11,118 nt of DNA from Ignavibacteria bacterium (lineage in GTDB: Bacteria; Bacteroidota; Ignavibacteria; Ignavibacteriales; Ignavibacteriaceae): assembly GCA_029863735.1 (NCBI GenBank), contig JAOTUT010000029.1:1-11118 (forward strand), written 5' to 3'. A program made the position numbers and the translations under genes. The notes below the pieces were generated by a model that saw nothing but the letters and a program-made list of their open reading frames with translations, made no database searches and had not been told where the DNA came from. Positions 1-6,234 of the stretch are shown here, piece after piece (within the stretch, counting starts at the first letter, position 1; the number at the start of each line of letters is the position of its first letter).

Positions 1-39
1 ACTGTCGAAGAAGCTTATAATGAACTTAGAAAAAATTGA
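1..39 (+). CDS. Possible C-terminal tail of an upstream gene (partial)
   Basis: Frame 1 is open from the window edge and encodes TVEEAYNELRKN before a TGA at 37-39. The peptide is hydrophilic and helix-like, which suits a protein C-terminus, and the downstream TPR gene is convergent. Twelve codons are too few to identify a family. Frame 2 is also open (to a TGA at 41-43), so even the frame is uncertain. This is an inference that needs the upstream sequence. Confidence 0.3.
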   Translation, partial: TVEEAYNELRKN

Positions 40-52
40 TTGAACAATTTTA
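31..52. terminator. AT-rich inverted repeat between convergent genes, possible weak bidirectional terminator
   Basis: AAAATTG (32-38) and CAATTTT (45-51) are perfect inverted repeats around a 6-nt loop. They lie in the 41-bp gap between a possible rightward gene end and the leftward TPR gene stop. Read on the minus strand the stem runs into a T tract. The stem is entirely AT-rich apart from one G:C pair, so it would be weak. A T-run at 69-76 also follows a poor GAG/CTC stem on the plus strand. Confidence 0.25.
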
Positions 53-80
53 CAGCGAGGCCACCACTCTTTTTTTACAA

Positions 81-947
81 TTAAGACCCCCCACACAATT
101 CGTTTAAATAATCGGACGCTTCAGGATGACCCGCCTCAAGAGCTTTCTTCAAATCTGCACAACCACCTTCTTTGTCATCTTGCTTATGTCTGAGAAGCCC
201 CCTTTCGAAATATGCTGACGCATAAGTCGGTTTTTTTTGTATCGCAACTGAAAAATTTTTAATTGCTTCTTCCATATTTTTCTTCTCTTTAAAACAAATT
301 CCCAAATCATAATATGCTTCTGAAGATTTGCTTTCTAAATTAATATAGCCCTTAAGATTGAGGATTGCATTATCAAGATCACGCATGTTGTAATAAGCCA
401 GGGCACGATAATAAAAAGCGTTTGGCACTTTCATCTTTAGACTAATTGCTTCTGTAAAATCGCTGATAGCGCTCTCATAATTTTTTAACTTCAACTTGGT
501 TAATCCTCTGCAGTAAAACCCTATTGGATCTTGTGAGTTTGATTCCGTTGCAAGACTGAACTCTTCGAGAGCAACCATAAAATCCTGACTCGAAAAATTC
601 TGAACACCTTTTCTGATTGAATGCTGCACTTTAGAATTGTCGATATCTATGTGAGTAGCAAATCGGGAAATTTCATTTTTAATTTCTTTTGAGGGAAATG
701 CTGGTTTGACCTTTGGAGTAACTTCTCCTACTACTTTTTCTTCTAATTTTATTTCTACTTTTTTCTCTTTCTCTTCTTCTTCCTTTCCCTCTTTCTCGTC
801 TCTGGCTTTTTTCTCTACCATTTTTTCTAATTCAACTCTTTCCTTTAAGGATAGTTTAGGGTTGAACTCCTTATTTCCCTTTTTGAGGAAAAGTATAAGG
901 CCATAAATGATAAGAATTAATGCTAATGTTCCGACTATGTATAACAT
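81..947 (-). CDS. Membrane-anchored TPR-repeat protein
   Basis: This is a 288-residue protein with one N-terminal membrane segment (about residues 2-21), with KK directly after it, suggesting that the bulk is cytoplasmic. Residues 35-75 are a very Lys/Glu-rich linker that may form a helix or coiled coil. Five consecutive 34-residue TPR units follow at about 107-140, 141-174, 175-208, 209-242 and 243-276. They carry the usual Gly/Ala/Tyr/Pro positions, and the last has the GCADLKKAL ending common in Bacteroidota TPR proteins. TPR arrays bind protein partners and no catalytic residues are visible, so the role is probably scaffolding at the inner membrane, with partner unknown. The start is supported by an AGAAG purine stretch 5-6 nt upstream (953-958 on the minus strand). 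The gene is transcribed away from the others and shares only the divergent spacer with them. The family is clear; the specific function is not. Confidence 0.88.
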   Translation of the reverse strand: MLYIVGTLALILIIYGLILFLKKGNKEFNPKLSLKERVELEKMVEKKARDEKEGKEEEEKEKKVEIKLEEKVVGEVTPKVKPAFPSKEIKNEISRFATHIDIDNSKVQHSIRKGVQNFSSQDFMVALEEFSLATESNSQDPIGFYCRGLTKLKLKNYESAISDFTEAISLKMKVPNAFYYRALAYYNMRDLDNAILNLKGYINLESKSSEAYYDLGICFKEKKNMEEAIKNFSVAIQKKPTYASAYFERGLLRHKQDDKEGGCADLKKALEAGHPEASDYLNELCGGS

Positions 948-1143
948 ATCAACTTCTCAAATGTTGATGAAAGTAATATTATAAAAAGCAATTTCATTAA
1001 TTAACCAAAACAAATTTAGATAAAATTCTATATTTTTTCATTAACAAATGCAATTTTATTGGAATGTTCAACTAAAGTGGACCTAATATGTTAACAATTA
1101 TTCATCCCGCCTTAATTATATTAAATAATATTCAATTTATAAA
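948..1143. promoter_or_regulatory. Divergent AT-rich intergenic region
   Basis: This 196-bp spacer separates the leftward TPR gene from the rightward HAD phosphatase gene and so must carry or adjoin both promoters. It is extremely AT-rich with no credible ORF. It contains an exact 9-bp direct repeat, TTTCATTAA, at 992-1000 and 1036-1044 (44-bp offset), and a near-identical 11-mer, GCAATTT(C/T)ATT, at 988-998 and 1050-1060. No convincing paired -35/-10 was found for the rightward gene. A purine-rich Shine-Dalgarno is also absent before the ATG at 1144. Confidence 0.45.
1011..1018 (-). promoter_or_regulatory. Candidate Bacteroidota-type -7 box for the TPR gene
   Basis: The minus strand reads TAAATTTG, an exact match to the TAnnTTTG -7 consensus known from Bacteroidota. 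A start site a few bases downstream would give a leader of roughly 55-60 nt before the ATG at 947. The nearest upstream TTTG (1045-1048, minus strand) is 26 nt away, longer than the usual -33/-7 spacing. In such AT-rich DNA the box may be chance. Confidence 0.25.
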
Positions 1144-2007
1144 ATGACAGCATCAGAATTACATAGACATAACTTACTCAAAAATATCAAACTTATAGTC
1201 ACTGATATCGATGGAACACTTCTTAACGATAATGGTGAGTTAGGTGCTGAAAGCAAGAAACTTCTTAAAGAGCTGATGAAATTAAATGTAATGGTTTCAC
1301 TAGCAACAGGAAGGCTGAATTCTGCGGTAACAGAAATAGCAAAAGAAATTTCCTTGAACGGTTACATCATTTCTCTTGACGGAGCTTTGATTAAGGATTA
1401 TATCAACGATAAAACTATTTACGAATCGTATTTAAAAACTAGTCAGGTTAAAAAAGCAATTACCCTTTCTGAAAAAAATCTTGTAAATATTGTTCTGTGC
1501 CACGCTTCAGATATTTATTATACTGAAAATAATTCCGTCATTCCATCTTTGTTGAGTAAATATGGTGCATCTTATAATCAAGTTGAATCTTATCAGGATT
1601 ATATTTCCGGAACACTCGAAATAGTTTGTTCGAGCGATATCAAAGATTCTATCAAACAAATGGAGGAAAAATTCAGCTTTCCGTATTCATTAGGATGTAA
1701 CACTTCGTATTTTCGCAGTAAGAAAAATGAAAATATTTTTTATCTTGAGATCAGAAAGGCTGGAAGTTCAAAAGGTAAGGCAGTAGCAAGAATGTTAAAG
1801 CATTTGTCTATTAAAGCAATACAAACAGCAGTTATCGGTGATTGGTATAATGATCTTACAATGTTTCAGACAAAAGCTATTAAGGTAGCTGTTGCTAATG
1901 CAATCCCGGAATTGTTAAAAGTAGCTGATATTGTAACGGCCAAATCAAACAGAGAAGAGGGTATTGCTGAATTTTTTGAAATGATTTTAAAATCAAAGAG
2001 GAATTAA
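1144..2007 (+). CDS. Cof-type HAD-IIB hydrolase (predicted phosphatase)
   Basis: This 287-residue protein is close to the usual length for Cof/HAD-IIB phosphatases, which remove phosphate from sugar phosphates, nucleotides or cofactors in the cytoplasm. All four HAD motifs are visible: motif I DIDGTLL with nucleophile D21 and acid/base D23, motif II SLATGR (T55), motif III K210 in SSKGKA, and motif IV GDWYND (D233 and D237, binding Mg2+). The type IIB cap lies between motifs II and III. Motif IV has Trp where many Cof proteins have Asn (GDNxND); the metal-binding aspartates are intact, so activity is expected. The first ATG after an in-frame stop (1126-1128) is used, without a clear Shine-Dalgarno. 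It ends one base before the next gene, so the two are probably cotranscribed. The substrate cannot be read from sequence. Confidence 0.9.
   Translation: MTASELHRHNLLKNIKLIVTDIDGTLLNDNGELGAESKKLLKELMKLNVMVSLATGRLNSAVTEIAKEISLNGYIISLDGALIKDYINDKTIYESYLKTSQVKKAITLSEKNLVNIVLCHASDIYYTENNSVIPSLLSKYGASYNQVESYQDYISGTLEIVCSSDIKDSIKQMEEKFSFPYSLGCNTSYFRSKKNENIFYLEIRKAGSSKGKAVARMLKHLSIKAIQTAVIGDWYNDLTMFQTKAIKVAVANAIPELLKVADIVTAKSNREEGIAEFFEMILKSKRN
1997..2002 (+). promoter_or_regulatory. Ribosome binding site of the 7TMR-HD gene
   Basis: AGAGGA lies 6 nt before the ATG at 2009, inside the last codons of the HAD phosphatase gene. It is one of the few good Shine-Dalgarno matches in this window and fixes the start of the 733-residue protein. 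Confidence 0.55.
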
Positions 2008-2008
2008 A

Positions 2009-4210
2009 ATGGATAAAGATGAAAATAAAAAGCCCGGTAAAGGGTTATTTACAAAAATAATTATGGGTTTCGTTACAATCCTTTTAATCGTGTTTATGTT
2101 CCCCAAAGGCGAGTCAATTGAGTTTGAAGTTTCAGAAGGATCCATCTGGTTATATGATGATTTAATTGCACCATTTAGTTTTCCAATAATGAAAAGCGAA
2201 GAGGTATATCGTGCAGAAGTTGAAGCAGCTACAAGAAATGTATATCCAGTTTTCCTTGATAAAAATACGAATAAACAAAAAAGTATCGAATCATTAACAA
2301 ACTATAATGTTGAATTAATTAAGGTGTTAGATGAAAGTATTGAAACCGAGTCGAGTTCAATTGCAAATCCAACATTTTTAACCACGCCCACATTTTTAAG
2401 TCTGCAGAATCTTCGCATTCGGGAAAGAAATCTGATAAAATCCGGAGTATCGTTAAAGAATTTTTTCAACTCAGCTGCTGCTACACTCAGATCGATTTAC
2501 ACAAGCGGAGTGCTTAGTGTTGAATCAGGTGTGACAATGCGAGACACAATTGCTGTCAGGAAAGGTAATTTTGATATCGTAGAACCGATTAATAAAAATC
2601 TGTTTTTTGATCAGGCTAAAAATCAAATTGTTGATTGGGCAAATAAATCTAATTTCTCCGAAGAACTCAAAACAGCACTTTTAGAATATACACTTCACTT
2701 TTTATTGCCGACACTTGTTTATAGCACTGAACTTACTAAAGAAGAAACAGCGCAGGCTAAAAGTAATGTTTCCAGATACACAGGAATTGTAAACGAGAAT
2801 GAAAGAATAATTGCCAGGCACGACAGAATAACTAAAGACATTAAACTAAAGATAGAATCATACAAAGAATCAAAAGGAGAACTAATTGGCAGGGGTGCTT
2901 TGATACTTCAATCGGTTGGCAAATTTTTTCATATTGGATTGATATTATCCCTGCTTGTTACTTACCTCTATTTATTCAGGAAGGGAATATTTTTTAACAA
3001 CCAGAAACTTTTGATGTTCGTTATAGTAATACTGTTTGTTTCGTTCGTTACATTTTTGATCAACCAGGTTCAGGTGCAAGCACCACTTCAGTATCTTATT
3101 TTCATTCCTGCAGCGTCGATGCTCTTAACAATAATGTTTGATTCAAGGATTGGTTTTTATTCCACTGTTATTATGACTCTAATTACTGGTGCTCTCAGAG
3201 GGAACGATTATACATTTATGGCGATGAATTTAATTGCAGGAGGAATAGCAGTTTACTCAGTTCGGGATATAAAAAACCGTTCGCAAATATTCAGATCATT
3301 TCTTTTTATACTGATTGGCTACATTCTTTCAATCTTTGCTTTTGGTTTTGAAAGGTTTGCACCTTTTAACAATCTGCTTGTCGAGTCAGCATTTGCAACT
3401 TCAAACGCACTCATAAGTCCGGTTCTTACCTATGGATTATTAATTTTCTTTGAAAGAATTTTCAAAGTAACGACTGATTTAACTTTACTGGAGCTTTCTA
3501 ATTTTGACAGACCTTTATTAAAAGAACTTGCAAGAAAAGCTCCGGGTACATTCAACCATTCAATGACAATGGGAACAATAGCTGAAGCGGCTGCAGAGAA
3601 AATTGGAGCGAATCCATTACTTGCAAGAATTGGTGCATATTATCACGATGTTGGAAAAACAATTTCACCACAGAATTTTGTTGAGAACCAGTTGAACAAT
3701 CAAAATGTTCATGAAAATCTCACGCCGGAGGAAAGTGCGGGTATTATTGTGCAGCATGTAAAAGAAGGTATCTCGCTTGCAAAAGATAATAATCTTCCAC
3801 AGGAGATAATTGATTTCATCCCGATGCATCACGGCACAATGGTAATGAAGTATTTTTATGAAAGGGCAAAGAAACTTTACGGCGAAGAAAAAGTGAACAT
3901 CGATAATTTTAGGTACCCCGGACCAAAGCCGAACACAAAAGAAACAGCAATAGTTATGCTGGCAGATGGCTGTGAGTCTGCAGTAAGATCAATTGAAAAC
4001 CCTGATCCGGTCAAAGTTGAAAACATTATCGACAGTATTTTCAAATCCCGGATTGATGATCGCCAGCTTGAAGAATCACCTGTGAACTTTAAAGATATAA
4101 AGATTATGAAAGAAGAATTTCTTAAAATACTTCTCGGGCAGCATCATAAGAGAATAAAATACCCGAAACAGGAAGATGTTGAAAAAGGAATTCAGCAAGA
4201 AAATAAATAA
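2009..4210 (+). CDS. 7TMR-HD family protein, predicted c-di-AMP phosphodiesterase (PgpH/YqfF type)
   Basis: This 733-residue protein has the full domain order of the PgpH/YqfF family: a cytoplasmic N-terminus, one membrane segment (about 14-31), an extracytoplasmic 7TMR-HDED domain (about 35-300), seven membrane segments (about 304-323, 334-350, 357-376, 382-396, 402-416, 427-446 and 463-481) and a cytoplasmic HD domain (about 500-715). The metal-binding set is complete: H517 in FNHS, H546-D547 in YYHDVGK, H583, H607-H608 in PMHHGT and D653 in LADGCES. Characterised members hydrolyse c-di-AMP to pApA, so this protein probably lowers c-di-AMP in response to an extracytoplasmic signal. That function is inferred from family. 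It sits one base after the HAD gene and its stop overlaps the xerD start (TAATG), suggesting one transcript. No cyclase for c-di-AMP is in view. Confidence 0.9.
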   Translation: MDKDENKKPGKGLFTKIIMGFVTILLIVFMFPKGESIEFEVSEGSIWLYDDLIAPFSFPIMKSEEVYRAEVEAATRNVYPVFLDKNTNKQKSIESLTNYNVELIKVLDESIETESSSIANPTFLTTPTFLSLQNLRIRERNLIKSGVSLKNFFNSAAATLRSIYTSGVLSVESGVTMRDTIAVRKGNFDIVEPINKNLFFDQAKNQIVDWANKSNFSEELKTALLEYTLHFLLPTLVYSTELTKEETAQAKSNVSRYTGIVNENERIIARHDRITKDIKLKIESYKESKGELIGRGALILQSVGKFFHIGLILSLLVTYLYLFRKGIFFNNQKLLMFVIVILFVSFVTFLINQVQVQAPLQYLIFIPAASMLLTIMFDSRIGFYSTVIMTLITGALRGNDYTFMAMNLIAGGIAVYSVRDIKNRSQIFRSFLFILIGYILSIFAFGFERFAPFNNLLVESAFATSNALISPVLTYGLLIFFERIFKVTTDLTLLELSNFDRPLLKELARKAPGTFNHSMTMGTIAEAAAEKIGANPLLARIGAYYHDVGKTISPQNFVENQLNNQNVHENLTPEESAGIIVQHVKEGISLAKDNNLPQEIIDFIPMHHGTMVMKYFYERAKKLYGEEKVNIDNFRYPGPKPNTKETAIVMLADGCESAVRSIENPDPVKVENIIDSIFKSRIDDRQLEESPVNFKDIKIMKEEFLKILLGQHHKRIKYPKQEDVEKGIQQENK

Positions 4211-5100
4211 TGGAAATATTTATCAGAGAATACCTTGCCATGCTGAAGCTGGAAAGAAATCTTTCTGAGAATACAATTGCATCTTATAAAAATGATTTAT
4301 CTTCCTTCCATAACTTTCTAAAAGATTCCGGAGTTCATGATCCATCACAGATCAATCCAAAACTGCTAAATGATTTTTTTGGATTGCTGACAAAACTCGG
4401 ATTAAGCAGCAGGTCGGCTGCAAGATATTATTCCTCTGTAAAAGGATTTTTTGGTTACCTTTTTTCAACTGCTTACATTGAAATTAATCCAATGGAAAAA
4501 ATATCCGCACCGAAAGTAAGCAAGGGTTTGCCAAATGTTCTGAACATAAATGAAATTGAGAATATTCTTTCACAGCCGAATACTAGTAAAAAACTTGGAC
4601 TGAGAGATAAAGCACTACTTGAATCTTTTTATGCCTGCGGTCTTCGTGTTTCCGAGCTGATCAATCTTAAAATATCAGATATGTTTCTATGTGAAGAGAT
4701 GATAAGAGTTTTTGGTAAAGGTTCGAAGGAAAGGTTTGTGCCGATTGGTTCTTCTGCGATTAAGTGGATTGAGGAGTATCTTAAAAACAGCAGACCATTG
4801 CTTGAGAAGAAAGCAAAAAGTCAGCACGTTTTGTTTTTAAATAACAGGGGAACAAAGTTATCTCGTATGGGTGTCTGGAAAATTGTTGACAAATACGTGA
4901 AGCTTGCCGGAATAAAAAAGCAAGTCCATCCACATACATTCAGACATTCATTTGCAACTCATCTTCTTGAGGGCGGTGCTGATCTCCGTGCTGTGCAGGA
5001 AATGCTTGGACACGTGGATATTTCTACAACGCAGATTTATACTCACATTGATAGGGATTATATAAAGCAGGTTCATAGAGATTATCATCCGAGGGGATGA
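4210..5100 (+). CDS. xerD: Tyrosine recombinase XerD-like (chromosome dimer resolution)
   Basis: This 296-residue protein matches the usual XerC/XerD length. It has an N-terminal SAM-like DNA-binding domain (about 1-85) and a C-terminal catalytic domain (about 105-285). The complete catalytic set is visible: R146 in CGLRVSEL, K170 in GKGSKER, H242 and R245 in HTFRHS, H268 in MLGH, and nucleophile Y277 in TQIYTH. The C-terminal HRDYHPRG tail is typical of the XerD/XerC partner interaction region. With a second Xer protein and FtsK it would resolve chromosome dimers at dif. The ATG overlaps the previous stop by one base (TAATG), so translation is probably coupled to the 7TMR-HD gene. There is no adjacent phage gene, integron or attachment site, which favours a housekeeping Xer over a mobile-element integrase. 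XerC versus XerD is called by overall resemblance only. Confidence 0.87.
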   Translation: MEIFIREYLAMLKLERNLSENTIASYKNDLSSFHNFLKDSGVHDPSQINPKLLNDFFGLLTKLGLSSRSAARYYSSVKGFFGYLFSTAYIEINPMEKISAPKVSKGLPNVLNINEIENILSQPNTSKKLGLRDKALLESFYACGLRVSELINLKISDMFLCEEMIRVFGKGSKERFVPIGSSAIKWIEEYLKNSRPLLEKKAKSQHVLFLNNRGTKLSRMGVWKIVDKYVKLAGIKKQVHPHTFRHSFATHLLEGGADLRAVQEMLGHVDISTTQIYTHIDRDYIKQVHRDYHPRG

Positions 5101-5176
5101 GATTTAGAACCAACTGTATTTCACATTTAATTACACAAATCAACACATTATCAGGCACTTTTATTATCTTTAATAC

Positions 5177-5196
5177 ACTCAATCTTAAATTTGAGT
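5177..5196 (+). promoter_or_regulatory. Candidate promoter box with overlapping inverted repeat, upstream of the lipoprotein gene
   Basis: TAAATTTG at 5186-5193 matches the Bacteroidota -7 consensus TAnnTTTG exactly and sits 12 bp before the ATG at 5206, predicting a very short leader. It overlaps a perfect 6-bp inverted repeat, ACTCAA (5177-5182) and TTGAGT (5191-5196), that could be an operator. The -33 region is poor: only a T run near 5159-5162. The 105-bp gap 5101-5205 has no terminator-like hairpin, so read-through from xerD is also possible. Confidence 0.33.
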
Positions 5197-5205
5197 TAAA
5201 GCCAA

Positions 5206-6225
5206 ATGACAACATTTCCTCTTAAAATAATATCAATATTTCTCTTCTTCATGCTCTTTGCAGCATGCAATGATTCAGGCAAAAATGAAAAGAAAACAGG
5301 CACTGTAGAAACTAAAGATACTTTATCCACCAACAACAAAAATACTTTTCTATTCCTAACTGAATGGTTTGACAAAGTGGGAGTTTACAAATACGATATT
5401 TCCAAGAAAAAATATTCGCCAGTGTGGTGGCATCCGAGGGAAAATATTGTTGTGCTCGTTTATAAAGCCGGTAAGCACCCATCCTACTTTCTGACTTCTG
5501 ATAAAATCGGAACGAGAGGAAATTTTCCTTCTTTCAGCGGACTTAAACTTTTCATCATCTCTCAGGACTTATCAGAAATAAAACAAATAGATGACATTGG
5601 CGATGGGAATCAATTCACAGCCCGATGGAATAACGATGAGAATCTGGAACTAATTTACACCGCAGTTGACATATCCATAGCATCCTACGTTAATCAGTAC
5701 ACAAGAGTGTATGATCATTATGGAAAGCTGTACGACAGTGACATCAAAACATATGATATTCATAAAAGCGGATTTCCTCAATTGGTCTCGCCAAGAAATT
5801 CAACAATTTCTCCCTCTGGTAAATTTGGTATTTCGATTAGGTCTGATTCGTTATTCCTGAAAACTGCCGGTACTGACACACTTGACTTTGTTACTGTTAC
5901 GAAACACAATCTCAATAAGTTAAAATGGAGTGATGAAGAGGAATTTCTTTTCGTTTCAACTTTAGATTTGAACAACGAGACAGTTAAAACCAAAAACCCT
6001 GAAACCTCCGAATTATTCATATATTCCCTAGCTCCAGATTCGTTAATTGGTGTATTTGGCGGGGCAGGTGTAAAAAACTTTTTTACTTTGGGCGATTTGC
6101 TGATTTTTGATAACGGGTTTGCTAATAATTCTGTAATAAATATCTACGACATAAAAGAGAACAAAATTGTCGATGTTATTAAGCCAAAAGAAGGGTGCGG
6201 TCTTGTCTCCATTCCACAATTGTAA
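5206..6225 (+). CDS. Predicted lipoprotein with beta-propeller-like repeats, function unknown
   Basis: This is a 339-residue protein. The N-terminus is a lipoprotein signal: Lys7, a hydrophobic core (about 8-20) and LFAAC with the lipidated Cys at 21, followed by a low-complexity Asn/Lys/Thr linker (22-47). The -3 residue is Phe, looser than the classic lipobox but seen in Bacteroidota. The rest (about 48-335) is rich in short beta strands with propeller-style pieces, such as SPSGKFGISIR (202-212), LKWSDEEEFLFVS (239-251) and IYDIKENKIVDVI (313-325), resembling TolB/WD40-like blades. No catalytic motif was recognised. The ATG follows an in-frame stop at 5197-5199, and the signal peptide begins right at it. 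The gene lies 9 bp before the ABC exporter, so it probably acts with the exporter and ligase at the membrane or cell surface. The family was not identified; a fold other than a propeller is possible. Confidence 0.8.
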   Translation: MTTFPLKIISIFLFFMLFAACNDSGKNEKKTGTVETKDTLSTNNKNTFLFLTEWFDKVGVYKYDISKKKYSPVWWHPRENIVVLVYKAGKHPSYFLTSDKIGTRGNFPSFSGLKLFIISQDLSEIKQIDDIGDGNQFTARWNNDENLELIYTAVDISIASYVNQYTRVYDHYGKLYDSDIKTYDIHKSGFPQLVSPRNSTISPSGKFGISIRSDSLFLKTAGTDTLDFVTVTKHNLNKLKWSDEEEFLFVSTLDLNNETVKTKNPETSELFIYSLAPDSLIGVFGGAGVKNFFTLGDLLIFDNGFANNSVINIYDIKENKIVDVIKPKEGCGLVSIPQL

Positions 6226-6234
6226 AATAAAGAA

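Noticed and set aside
4210..5100. The tyrosine recombinase as a phage or island integrase
   Set aside because: Its length, C-terminal HPRG tail and tight fit in a housekeeping-like operon match Xer proteins. No tRNA, attachment repeat, excisionase or phage gene is nearby.
5024..5215. Leftward 63-residue ORF spanning the end of xerD and the following spacer
   Set aside because: It lies mostly antisense to the conserved C-terminus of XerD, has no recognisable motif and no ribosome binding site. It is best explained as a shadow frame.
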